Shown: positions 55,020 to 63,360 of the stretch, one piece after another
Layout of the letters: each line of letters opens with the position of its first letter
Position numbering within the stretch: position 1 is the stretch's first letter
DNA from: Rhizobium sp. Q54
GTDB lineage: Bacteria > Pseudomonadota > Alphaproteobacteria > Rhizobiales > Beijerinckiaceae
Direction: 5' to 3'
NCBI GenBank assembly: GCA_945878875.1
Contig: CAMCUC010000009.1
Span: 1-64,000, forward strand
DNA length: 64,000 nucleotides
Position numbers and translations under genes: made by a program
The notes under the pieces: generated by a model
The model's input: only the letters and a program-made list of their open reading frames with translations
Database searches by the model: none
What the model was told of the DNA's origin: nothing

Positions 55020-55423
55020 AACTTCATGCGGCGCTGAGACCGCAAGAGCAAGAAATAAACCCCGAAAACGGCTGCATGAAGACACGCGCGTCCCCCCAAT
55101 TGCTTTTTTCGTCGCGGGTATCGCCCGCTTATTTTAAAAACTTACTTCGATGCAAGATAGGCTGCAAAGTTTATCAACACTAGCCTAAAAGCAGCCGTCT
55201 TCTTGATCTGCGACGATAATGAGCATGAGATGGAAAACGGCGTTGCATACAAAAACAATTTATCCGGCGTTCTTATATTAGAGATCACCTCCGCCTGCCG
55301 GGACAAGAATTAAAAAAAACTTCGCGTTGGACTTTTTGTTTCGACGAGAAATAAAGGCTGGATTGACTTCTTTATTAGGGTATATTTTTTGAAACGAAAT
55401 GAGTTCCAAAAATGGGAGGCGTT
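55020..55423. other. AT-rich non-coding stretch downstream of the VOC remnant
   Basis: The DNA is distinctly AT-richer than its surroundings (for example 55130-55410), with runs such as TTATTTTAAAAACTTA and no open frame with family similarity. It contains the promoter region for the next gene. The low GC fits an insertion or deletion scar. Confidence 0.5.
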
Positions 55424-56158
55424 ATGTCCTATCAACAGGTTTCCCCGCGTGCGCGAATTGGCTTCATCATTCCATCATCAAACCGGATGGTGGAGCCGCA
55501 AGTACAACGCTGGATGCCTGCCGGGGTTTCCCCTCACTTCACACGCATTGGCATGACGAACAGGCATAAAGCACCGCTCGACCAATTGCTGCCGCGCATG
55601 CTCGAGGCCACCAGTCTGTTGGCGGATTCAAAATGCGATGTCATCGTGCTACAATGTACGGGAACGTCCATGTCAGGCGGCGTCGATATGGAAAAGCATG
55701 TCATAGCGGAAATGCAGAGAGTTGGCGGTTGTCCAACGGCGAGCGCAGCTTCTTCGCTTACAGCTGCTTTTGAGGCGCTGGACGCTCGACGACTGGTGTT
55801 TCTGTCCGAAACCAAACAGCCTGGGCACGATAAGAAAATAGCCTATCTTAAAGAATGTGGTTACGAACTTGTCGCCGACAAGGCGGTAGGCCTGTCAGGA
55901 TCTGATGAATATTGCACTACGCCCGCCCAGCGCTGGTTCGACGAAGCCGTCGCCTTGCGCAATGATAATGCTGATGCTTACTTCATAAGCTGCGCCAATA
56001 TTCACAGCATTGACGTAATTCAGCGGCTCGAAGATAAACTGCAGCGACCGGTAGTCACGACCAATCAGGCTGCAATCTGGCGTTCATTGAGATTGGCAGG
56101 AATCGACGATGATGTGCCAAGTCTTGGCGCGTTAATGAGAATCGGCGCCAAGACTTGA
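55424..56158 (+). CDS. Asp/Glu racemase superfamily enzyme, maleate-isomerase-like (two cysteines)
   Basis: 244 residues from ATG 55424, with GGGAGG four bases upstream; the ATG at 55412 is less likely because it lies on that site. The N-terminal IGFIIPSSNRMVEPQ has the PSSN motif of maleate isomerases. Both catalytic cysteines are present: Cys78 (LQCTGTSMSGG) and Cys190 (ISCANIHSID). With two Cys the enzyme should racemise or isomerise cis-trans acids through acid-base catalysis. The substrate may be a maleate-like ring-cleavage product. It is convergent with the next binding protein at 5 nt. Confidence 0.8.
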   Translation: MSYQQVSPRARIGFIIPSSNRMVEPQVQRWMPAGVSPHFTRIGMTNRHKAPLDQLLPRMLEATSLLADSKCDVIVLQCTGTSMSGGVDMEKHVIAEMQRVGGCPTASAASSLTAAFEALDARRLVFLSETKQPGHDKKIAYLKECGYELVADKAVGLSGSDEYCTTPAQRWFDEAVALRNDNADAYFISCANIHSIDVIQRLEDKLQRPVVTTNQAAIWRSLRLAGIDDDVPSLGALMRIGAKT

Positions 56159-56163
56159 GCAAC

Positions 56164-57195
56164 TTATTTACTTAGATCGTTTGCTCTTTGAATCATCTGT
56201 CGAGGCGTATTGTAAACTTGGGTGAGCAGCTTTTCGATATCTTCGCCGGACACGGGATCGAGTTCAAGGCGAGCTTTTTCTGCGTCAATGAGAAAGCCCG
56301 GGTCTTTCATCGTTGCGTCAAAAGCGCGGCGCATGATCGTCACCAGAGATTTAGGCGTGCCCGGCGGCATGAAGAATGGCCGCCCTGCTTCTTCAGGAAA
56401 CGCCAGAACGTCAAGTGCCTGATTATCCTCTGCGCTCTTCATCAAGGAAGAGAGCAGCGGCACTTCACTCAGTCCTTCCTGGTGTTCCTTTCCGGTCTGT
56501 ATAAGAATATTTATCCTTTTGTTTATAAGCCAATCGGGACTTGAAGCTTTCAGCGTCGACATCGACAACCCGCAAATGCCCTCGACTTCGCCACGCTCCA
56601 CGGCAAGCCGGGATTCGGATGTGGAATAGCCTGTTACGACCTTGAATCTTGTACCGAGCAGCGCATTAAGCTGCTTTGGCATCAGGGCGGAATTACCGGT
56701 TGCGCCGGTCGCAGCGACGATAACTTCTCTTTGCATCGCATGCTCAATTGTCTTGACCGGGCTTGTATGCCACGTTGCGCATGTTTGTTGCTGCTTGCCC
56801 ATGCTGCCGATCCATTCGAGTTCACGTGGATCATATTTAGCTGACGTATTTCCGAATATAGGCTGCAGGAGAAGAGTGTTATATGTGATGGCGATCACCG
56901 AACCATCTTTGGGCGCAACGCTGGCTGTCCAATTGGTTCCGACCATGCCACTGGCGCCGGGCATGTTTTGATTTACGAAAACTGGATTTCCGGGAATAAA
57001 TTTTTCAAGATGCTTGCTAAGAATGCGCGCATAGCTGTCATATCCGCCCCCCGCGCCTGCGGGGACTATCATGCGTATTTGTTTGACAGGGTAGGGCTCG
57101 CCCGGTTGCGCGTACGCTGCATCGATGCCAGCCGCAAGCGTCAGCAGAAGCCAGGGCAGGAAAGCGGATGCAAATAAGCTCCTGAAGCGCACCAT
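56164..57195 (-). CDS. TTT-family substrate-binding protein, GGGYD subfamily, with cysteine pair
   Basis: 343 residues from ATG 57195, behind AGGAGAAAA; an in-frame start at 57246 lacks a signal. Signal peptide 1-30 (ending AYAQ). Motifs IVPAGAGGGYDSYARILSKHLEKFIPGNP, WIGSMGKQQQTCATWHTSPVKT (128-149) and ERGEVEGICG (200-209). The only cysteines are 139 and 208. It lies 59 nt after the SDR gene on the same strand, so enzyme and binding protein are probably co-transcribed. Confidence 0.88.
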   Translation of the reverse strand: MVRFRSLFASAFLPWLLLTLAAGIDAAYAQPGEPYPVKQIRMIVPAGAGGGYDSYARILSKHLEKFIPGNPVFVNQNMPGASGMVGTNWTASVAPKDGSVIAITYNTLLLQPIFGNTSAKYDPRELEWIGSMGKQQQTCATWHTSPVKTIEHAMQREVIVAATGATGNSALMPKQLNALLGTRFKVVTGYSTSESRLAVERGEVEGICGLSMSTLKASSPDWLINKRINILIQTGKEHQEGLSEVPLLSSLMKSAEDNQALDVLAFPEEAGRPFFMPPGTPKSLVTIMRRAFDATMKDPGFLIDAEKARLELDPVSGEDIEKLLTQVYNTPRQMIQRANDLSK

Positions 57196-57254
57196 GACGT
57201 TTTCTCCTGTGGACAGCTCCCGTTGAACTGCCAATTGTAATTCCATCTATCCGC

Positions 57255-58052
57255 CTAGATCATCTTTGTGATCCCGTCAGGCAGCATGCGGCCTTTGAAA
57301 GTCACATAACCGCCGTCAATAAGCAGATCGGTTCCGGTGATAAACGAAGCGTCGTCAGACGCGAGAAAGGCTGCGCCTGCGGCTATCTCTTCAGGCTCGC
57401 CGGGTCGGTTGAGCAAATGTCGCGGGCCATTTATTTTTCTGGCTTTATCTTTTCCACCGACTCGTTTGCTTGATCGTTCCGTGAGTATAAATCCGGGCGA
57501 AATTGAATTGACACGGATGTTGTCGAAGGCGTGATCTTGCGCGAGGATTTTGGTAAAAAAAATCAAACCTGCCTTTGTCGTGCAATAGGGCGAACGATAC
57601 TGAACGCCGATATGACCTAGTTGGGAGGCGATATTTATAATCGTTCCACCGCCAACCCGTCGCAGATGGGGTACGGAATACTTACACATTAGAAACACGC
57701 CCGAGAGGTTAACGCTAATAGCTGCGTTCCATTGTTCGAACGATAGCGTTTCTACGGTTCCATCTGGAGTTATAGTTGCCGCGACATTCACAAGCGTCGT
57801 CAGCTTTCCTAATGACGAGATTGTTGCGTTTACCGCCGCTTCGCAGCTTTCAGGAGATGCAACGTCGAGCTGCACGGACTCCGCGCGACCGCCCATAGCC
57901 GCGATCTTGTCCCGCGTCGCTTCGGCTTTGTCGAGCTGGAGATCGCCGAGCATGACAGCCGCGCCCTCTTGCGCGAGCCGCAACGCGATAGCTGACCCGA
58001 TCTCTCCTCCGCCACCCGTTATCAGAGCAACATGATTTGCGAGCCCCGGCAT
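57255..58052 (-). CDS. Short-chain dehydrogenase/reductase
   Basis: 265 residues. Classical SDR motifs: ITGGGGEIGSA (residues about 11-21, a TGxxxGxG cofactor loop), D at 64 (QLDVAS), NVAA near residue 88, the catalytic Ser of INIASQLG and YCTTK (about 155-159), then PGFILTE. The Asp in LGDLQLDKAEA (about 36) after beta-2 favours NAD over NADP. It forms an operon with the binding protein downstream and is divergent from the decarboxylase-like gene, so it may oxidise or reduce an acid intermediate. Confidence 0.9.
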   Translation of the reverse strand: MPGLANHVALITGGGGEIGSAIALRLAQEGAAVMLGDLQLDKAEATRDKIAAMGGRAESVQLDVASPESCEAAVNATISSLGKLTTLVNVAATITPDGTVETLSFEQWNAAISVNLSGVFLMCKYSVPHLRRVGGGTIINIASQLGHIGVQYRSPYCTTKAGLIFFTKILAQDHAFDNIRVNSISPGFILTERSSKRVGGKDKARKINGPRHLLNRPGEPEEIAAGAAFLASDDASFITGTDLLIDGGYVTFKGRMLPDGITKMI

Positions 58053-58217
58053 CTGTTTCCGTCCCTGATCGCGCTTTTATAAGCGTCTAAAGTGAGCTTA
58101 CATGACTTCGTCAGCTTGGCAAATCCTTGGTATTGCAGGGTTCAACTTGACAGCGTCTGTCAACGGATGTGTCATGCATTCCAAGTGTACGCCAAGAAAA
58201 TCAGGGGAGTGAAGGCA

Positions 58218-58937
58218 ATGAGTGAGTTGCGTGCGCGCATTGGTTATTCGTCGGTCGCTTTCGTCACCGAACTTCTTCCCCGCTATTTTTATCAGATTGT
58301 TCCTGATGGCGTGCTGCTGTCTTTGCTGACTTTGCAAATTACTGATCACACGCAGGATCAGTTCGAAAGCATCTACGATCAAGGTTTACGGGCAGCCGAT
58401 TCTTTTTCGTCAGCCGGCGCGGACGTTATTATCATGGGAGGGGCGCCGACTAATATTTCTCATGGCAAACAATGTTTGGAAAACTTGCTCGCCGATTTGA
58501 CGCAGAAGTACGGTGTGCCTGTGAGTTCAAGTTCTATGGCCCAGAAGCGCGCGTTGCGGGCTGTGGGAGCCAGGAAAGTTGGAACCATCAATCCTGCCGT
58601 GCCGCGCAAAATAGGCGATTCCGCCAGTGGATCGCTTGAAGATGGAATGCAGCTTTTGGGCCGCAAGCACGCGAACGCACGATTGCAGGAATATAACAGA
58701 ATCCCGCCATCGACGGCGCTGGAGCTGGGTCGGGAGCTGTTGAGGGAGCAGCCGGACATAGACACGCTTATTTATGGCTGCCCGCATTGGGCGACAATTG
58801 GATCTATCGAGCCGCTTGAGCAGGAGTTCGGAGTCAACGTTGTCACCGCGCTGCAAGCGATCATATGGGAGGGGATGCGCCTCAGCAACGTTAACGACAA
58901 AGTCAAAGGTTATGGACGTCTGTTTCGTGAGTTTTAA
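58218..58937 (+). CDS. Arylmalonate-decarboxylase-like enzyme (Asp/Glu racemase superfamily, one cysteine)
   Basis: 239 residues from ATG 58218, with GGGGAGTGAAGG upstream; an earlier in-frame start gives a poor N terminus. The length equals that of Bordetella arylmalonate decarboxylase (240). Residue 74 is Gly (MGGAPTN), where racemases have Cys, and Cys188 (YGCPHWAT) is kept, the same numbering as in AMDase. The C-terminal GYGRLF motif of AMDase is also present (KGYGRLFREF). This predicts metal-free decarboxylation rather than racemisation, on an unknown malonate-like substrate. It is divergent from the SDR gene, and a binding protein follows. Confidence 0.75.
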   Translation: MSELRARIGYSSVAFVTELLPRYFYQIVPDGVLLSLLTLQITDHTQDQFESIYDQGLRAADSFSSAGADVIIMGGAPTNISHGKQCLENLLADLTQKYGVPVSSSSMAQKRALRAVGARKVGTINPAVPRKIGDSASGSLEDGMQLLGRKHANARLQEYNRIPPSTALELGRELLREQPDIDTLIYGCPHWATIGSIEPLEQEFGVNVVTALQAIIWEGMRLSNVNDKVKGYGRLFREF

Positions 58938-59126
58938 AAACAAGTCCGTCGCATCGAGAATAAGCTATAATATATCGGCACGGTCCACGCTCGGGGTCAC
59001 TGGCGCGAGGCTGCAATGAGAAGAGAGTTCACTATGACCGCAAGGAGCCTGCCGAGAGCGGTCTTGATCTGCTGTCTGCTTTTGCTCTACATTCATTTTG
59101 AAAAATAAATATATGGGGAGGGTGAT

Positions 59127-60176
59127 GTGCCAAGGTTTTCCGTCAAGCATTCTCAAGCGGCCGTCGTTGCAATCTTTGCTTCTGCTTTGATGCTGAGCGG
59201 AGTACCTGCGCGCGCCAATTCGACCAGCCAGTTTTTTGAAGGCAAGACAATTGCGTTTATCGTAGGCGCTGCAACCGGCGGCGGATATGACGCACAGGCG
59301 AGATTGCTTGCAAGCCATATGGGCCGCTTTATTCCGGGTGCGCCCAACTTCGTTGTGCAGAACATGCCGGGAGCTGGAAGTCTGCAAGCGGCGAATTACC
59401 TTTATAATATTGCGCCAAAAGATGCTTCAACGATCGCACTGTTGCAAAGAGGTATTCTTTCCACGCGCTTCATGAACCCTGAAGGGGCGCGGTTCGATAT
59501 CGGCAAGTTTAATTGGATTGGCAATATGTCTTCGGAGGCAGGCGTCGTGCTTGCTTGGCACTCGACGCCATTTCAAACGTTTGAGGATCTTAAGAAACAG
59601 GAGTTTCTGGTCGGCGGAACAGGCCCAATGATCGACACGGAGACGACGCCGCGGATTCTCAACGCGTTACTTGGAACGCGCATCAAGGTCATAACTGGCT
59701 ACAAAGGAACCGCTGATACATCGCTCGCTATGGAGCGTGGCGAATTACACGGAATGGGCGACTGGTCTTGGTCAAACGTCAAAACGCGTCGGCCTGATTA
59801 TTTCCGTGATAACAAGGTTCGGATATTGATTCAGGTAACTGCTGAAAAGCTGTCCGATCTACCTGACGTACCGAACGCGCGCGACATGGTGACAAACGAA
59901 GAGGACCGAAAAGTACTGGACTTGTTCCTTGCCCAGAAAACTGCGGCGCGTCCCATCGCTGCGCCGCCGGGCGTTCCCGCTGATCGTTTGAAGGTGTTGC
60001 GCGATGCATTTGAGGCCGCCACAGCTGATGCACAGTTTAAGGCAGATGCCTTACGTCAGAAGATTGAAGTCGAACCCATGGCCGGTGCGCAGGTGGAGAA
60101 TGTCATTGAACTGTTCGCCAATGCTCCCGAGGCTCTCGGGAAGAGGCTTAGCGCCGCGATATCTGCAAAGGAATAA
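59127..60176 (+). CDS. TTT-family substrate-binding protein, GGGYD subfamily, cysteine-free
   Basis: 349 residues from GTG 59127, five bases after GGGGAGGG. Signal peptide about 1-30 (ending ARAN). Motifs FFEGKTIAFIVGAATGGGYDAQAR, FIPGAPNFVVQNMPGAGSLQAANYL, WIGNMSSEAGVVLAWHSTPFQT and ERGELHGMGDWSWS. No cysteine anywhere; the two pair positions hold Val and Gly. It follows the AMDase-like gene by about 190 nt and ends at a strong bidirectional terminator. Confidence 0.87.
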   Translation: MPRFSVKHSQAAVVAIFASALMLSGVPARANSTSQFFEGKTIAFIVGAATGGGYDAQARLLASHMGRFIPGAPNFVVQNMPGAGSLQAANYLYNIAPKDASTIALLQRGILSTRFMNPEGARFDIGKFNWIGNMSSEAGVVLAWHSTPFQTFEDLKKQEFLVGGTGPMIDTETTPRILNALLGTRIKVITGYKGTADTSLAMERGELHGMGDWSWSNVKTRRPDYFRDNKVRILIQVTAEKLSDLPDVPNARDMVTNEEDRKVLDLFLAQKTAARPIAAPPGVPADRLKVLRDAFEAATADAQFKADALRQKIEVEPMAGAQVENVIELFANAPEALGKRLSAAISAKE

Positions 60177-60334
60177 AACCTGAGAATATAGCCTGTTCTT
60201 GCGGCTCACGCGCATATACCGGCGTCACAAGAAAGCTGGAGCCGCGCGCCCTTTTTCTCAGTGCCGAAGTAGAAGTTTTCCTTGGCCGCGGTTCGTGCCG
60301 CCTTCGACACGGCTCTTGCGGGGCCGCGCGAGTG

Positions 60335-60364
60335 AAAGTCCCGGCGCCACAGCGCCGGGACTTT
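60335..60364. terminator. Bidirectional terminator between two convergent binding-protein genes
   Basis: A perfect 13-bp stem (60335-60347 with 60352-60364) with a CACA loop, ending in ACTTTATT on the plus strand and ACTTTCACT on the minus strand, serves the genes that end at 60176 and 60380. Confidence 0.88.
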
Positions 60365-60379
60365 ATTATTCGGTCCGCG

Positions 60380-61402
60380 TCATTCGCTCAGGATCTTGCG
60401 CATGCGCTCTATCAGAGCGGGCGGCGTCGTCATGATGTCGACGATCATCTGCTGAAGCTCGTCTCCCGGCATGGCGTTGATGGGCGCCTTCGCGCGTTCG
60501 AGCTCCGCCCGGTATTCAGCGTCCTCCAGGGACATCTTCATGAACGCCGCGCGCAGTGCCTTAGTGCGTTCGGGCGGCAGTCCGGGAGGAGCAATGAAGG
60601 AGCGTCCGACCTCCGCGCCCGTGACGTAGAAGTCGAGAATGCGCCTGTCCTCGTCGGTATTTGCGAGCTCAACTACCGATGGTGTCTCTGGCAGTCCGGG
60701 AAGACGCTTTCGGTTAAACTGCACGAGAATGTTCACGCGCTTGTTCTGGAGCCATTCGGCCTTGCTCGCGCTGAGCGTGTCCCATGATGTGAAAGAGGCG
60801 TCCACCTCGCCGCGCTCCATTGCGAGCAGCGCGTTGGCCGAAGCCTGGTAGCCGCCGATTATATTAAACTTCGAGCCTGCAATGCCGTTGAGCAGACGCG
60901 GCCACCCTTCGGAGGGGGAGCCAGGCCCAGTGCTGGCGGTGGGCGTTTGACGTTCCAGAGCGTCCTTGAATGTTCGCGTCTTCGACGTGTGCCACGTCAT
61001 CATCAGCTCGGTGATGTTCGTTGAGCGTCCTATCCACGTGAACTCGGCCGACTTGAACATGATGCCGGGAGTCCCCAGCATTTCCTCAAGCGCAATCGCC
61101 TGCGAAACCATGCCGATGGCCGAGCCGTCTTTTGGGGCGACCGAGAACAGATAATTGGCAGCACGGAAGCTGCCGGCGCCCGGCATCGTCTGTGCGACAA
61201 TTGTGGGCGCGCCAGGTATATGCTTGCCGAGGTAGCGCGCCAGCGTACGCGCGTAGAGGTCATAACTGCCTCCCGGCGCGAAGCCGATGTACATGTTAAC
61301 CGTGCGTCCCTTGTAGAAGTCTTCCTGCGCCTGCGGCGTTCCTGCAAACCCGAGGACGCCGACGACCAATGCCGCAGCAGACATGACGTTCGCGATTTTC
61401 AT
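60380..61402 (-). CDS. TTT-family substrate-binding protein, GGGYD subfamily, cysteine-free
   Basis: 340 residues from ATG 61402, with GGGAGAG two bases upstream; an ATG five codons earlier is possible. Signal peptide about 1-25 (ending PQAQ). Motifs FYKGRTVNMYIGFAPGGSYDLYAR (a GGS variant), HIPGAPTIVAQTMPGAGS, WIGRSTNITELMMTWHTSK and ERGEVDASF. There is no Cys; Met and Ser occupy the usual cysteine positions. The last of the array, it is not joined to an enzyme gene. Confidence 0.87.
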   Translation of the reverse strand: MKIANVMSAAALVVGVLGFAGTPQAQEDFYKGRTVNMYIGFAPGGSYDLYARTLARYLGKHIPGAPTIVAQTMPGAGSFRAANYLFSVAPKDGSAIGMVSQAIALEEMLGTPGIMFKSAEFTWIGRSTNITELMMTWHTSKTRTFKDALERQTPTASTGPGSPSEGWPRLLNGIAGSKFNIIGGYQASANALLAMERGEVDASFTSWDTLSASKAEWLQNKRVNILVQFNRKRLPGLPETPSVVELANTDEDRRILDFYVTGAEVGRSFIAPPGLPPERTKALRAAFMKMSLEDAEYRAELERAKAPINAMPGDELQQMIVDIMTTPPALIERMRKILSE

Positions 61403-61598
61403 AACTCTCCCCCCCATTTTTTATTAAGTATAAAATTCCACCTTATCGCATCGTCGTCAACGCATATGAACAGCGGACTTAAGTTACATCCTTTGAGCGT
61501 TGCCTTGGTTCCCTTGGGCGGGAACGAGAATAATTCCAGCCTCCGGGTTGAGCGTAAAAACGCCCGGATCGAAGCTGTAGCGCTACATGTGTAACAAA

Positions 61599-61630
61599 AA
61601 AGGCGGCCGCATTGCTATGCGGCCGCCTTT
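61599..61630 (-). terminator. Terminator of rpsD
   Basis: A perfect 13-bp stem (61599-61611 with 61618-61630) with a TTGCTA loop. A run of A residues at 61596-61601 gives the U-tract after the hairpin on the minus strand. Confidence 0.88.
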
Positions 61631-61673
61631 AATCATTGAACAACATACGAGATGTTGCTTCAGATTCTTTTTA

Positions 61674-62291
61674 TTAGCGCGAATAGAATTCGATCACGAG
61701 GTTGGGTTCCATCATGACGGGGTAGGGCACTTCCGACGGCAACGGAATGCGCGTCATCTTTGCGGTCATCTTGGAATGGTCGACTTCGTAAAAATCAGGT
61801 ACGTCGCGTTCAGCGAGCTGGCTGGCTTCGAGCACGAAGGTCAGCTGCTTTGAGCTTTCCTTGATCTCGATGAGATCGCCCGGGCGCACCTGATAGGAGG
61901 GGATGTTGACGCGGCGGCCGTTCACGCGGATGTGGCCGTGGTTCACGAACTGGCGCGCGGCGAACGGCGTGGCGACGAACTTGGCGCGGTACACAACCGC
62001 GTCGAGGCGACGCTCCAGCAGGCCGATCATGTTGTCGCCCGAATCGCCCTTCATGCGAATGGCTTCAGCGTAATACTTGCGGAACTGCTTCTCGGAGATG
62101 TTGCCGTAATAGCCCTTGAGCTTCTGCTTGGCCTTCAGCTGGGTGCCGAAGTCAGACATCTTGCCCTTGCGGCGCTGGCCGTGCTGGCCGGGGCCGTATT
62201 CGCGGCGGTTCACAGGGCTCTTCGGACGGCCCCAGATGTTCTGGCCCATACGACGGTCAATTTTATACTTGGATTCTGCGCGCTTGGTCAT
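61674..62291 (-). CDS. rpsD: 30S ribosomal protein S4
   Basis: 205 residues, full length. It carries the S4 N-terminal [27 protein letters not shown] segment and the S4 RNA-binding domain ([12 protein letters not shown], then [26 protein letters not shown]). It binds 16S rRNA early in small-subunit assembly. It is transcribed alone with its own terminator, not in the alpha operon, as usual in alphaproteobacteria. The N-terminal zinc cysteines found in some S4 proteins are absent. Confidence 0.97.
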   Translation of the reverse strand: MTKRAESKYKIDRRMGQNIWGRPKSPVNRREYGPGQHGQRRKGKMSDFGTQLKAKQKLKGYYGNISEKQFRKYYAEAIRMKGDSGDNMIGLLERRLDAVVYRAKFVATPFAARQFVNHGHIRVNGRRVNIPSYQVRPGDLIEIKESSKQLTFVLEASQLAERDVPDFYEVDHSKMTAKMTRIPLPSEVPYPVMMEPNLVIEFYSR

Positions 62292-62560
62292 TCTCGCGGT
62301 CCTCGAAATGGTGCGCCGACGAGGCCACGTGCACGCGCAGGCGCAAAAACGCCGCTCGATCCGCGTCTCCTCCCGCCGGCAAATGGCGGAGGAACGCGCC
62401 CTCCTCTGTCCATGCCGCTCACAGGTGAGAGGCGGGGACCGACAGGTTTCTCACCTCAAAGGGAGAAGCCACGGGTGCGTCAAATATATCGCGCGCCCCG
62501 GAAGGCGTTCGATGGAGGCTGCAATAGAGGGCGGTGCGGGGAAAGTCAATGCTGCCCGCT

Positions 62561-63145
62561 TTATCCCCCAGCCCGCCCCAGCTCCCGCATTCGCTGAAGC
62601 CAGTCCTCTCGTTTGGCGTCGGACGCCTGTTCGATCATGCCAAAATAAGTGACGCGCACCGGGGAGAAGCCGACAAAGCCCAGCACGCCTTGCGTGATCC
62701 GCTTCACGCCATGTTCCATGAACCAGAAGCGATAGGCCAGCGCGGGCATGCCCATGGTGACGACGAGGCGGGCCGAGCGGCCCTTCATCAGCTTTTCCGG
62801 GAGCCCCTTCTCGCGATAGCGGTAGGCAAAGCCTGGCCGCATGGTTTGCTCCAGAAACGCCTGCACCAGCGCGGGGGCACCGCCGAGCCAGAGCGGGAAC
62901 ACCAGCAACATGTGCTCGCACCAGACGATGGAGTCCTGCGCCTGCCGGAGACTCTCGGGCGGGGCGCCCTCCATGAAATCCGTCTGGCTGCGCAGCAGCG
63001 GGAAATCCAGCGAGGCGATGTCGAGGCGGCGCACCTCATAGCCCGCGTCCAGCGCTCCCTGCGCGTAGGAATCGGCCAGAGCGTGGCAAAGATGGTGGTG
63101 AGTCGCGTCCGGGTGGCCCTGAATCACTAGAATGCGTGCGCCCAT
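62561..63145 (-). CDS. Flavodoxin-fold NAD(P)H-dependent oxidoreductase (KefF/MdaB-like)
   Basis: 194 residues. The first strand and FMN loop ILVIQGHPDATHHHLCHALADSY, the DFPLL / VFPLWLGGAPALVQAFLEQTMRPGFAY block (about residues 85-110) and a late GMPALAYRFWF segment match quinone reductases of the KefF/MdaB group. These transfer two electrons from NAD(P)H to quinones through FAD or FMN. It is a single gene upstream of rpsD, about 270 nt apart. Confidence 0.86.
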   Translation of the reverse strand: MGARILVIQGHPDATHHHLCHALADSYAQGALDAGYEVRRLDIASLDFPLLRSQTDFMEGAPPESLRQAQDSIVWCEHMLLVFPLWLGGAPALVQAFLEQTMRPGFAYRYREKGLPEKLMKGRSARLVVTMGMPALAYRFWFMEHGVKRITQGVLGFVGFSPVRVTYFGMIEQASDAKREDWLQRMRELGRAGG

Positions 63146-63256
63146 GCCGATGCCGCCTTTTTGATTCGCCCCGCTTTGCCGCTGTTGGTGAAAATAATTT
63201 GGCCTCTAACTATTCGCTATGTCCCTGATCCGGATCAAACTGTGCTGCACAGTCAA

Positions 63257-63273
63257 TTTAGAAGAATTCTAAA
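63257..63273. promoter_or_regulatory. Irr-type iron control element
   Basis: TTTAGAA-GAA-TTCTAAA is a perfect 7-3-7 inverted repeat, the form given for Irr binding sites (ICE) in Rhizobiales. It lies 88 bases before the ATG of an iron-type ABC binding protein. A weaker AGAAT-GACG-ATTCT palindrome (63301-63314) lies nearer the gene. Confidence 0.7.
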
Positions 63274-63360
63274 CATCTGATTTTGCTTGCGTTTCTTTTT
63301 AGAATGACGATTCTGTGTCCATCAGCTTCATTGCGGGGCTGTTTCGTGTCCGGAGCGCCT

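Noticed and set aside
59016-59108. A 30-codon frame with a hydrophobic stretch before the binding-protein gene at 59127
   Set aside because: It could be a small membrane peptide or a leader, but the length and weak ribosome-binding site do not separate it from chance.
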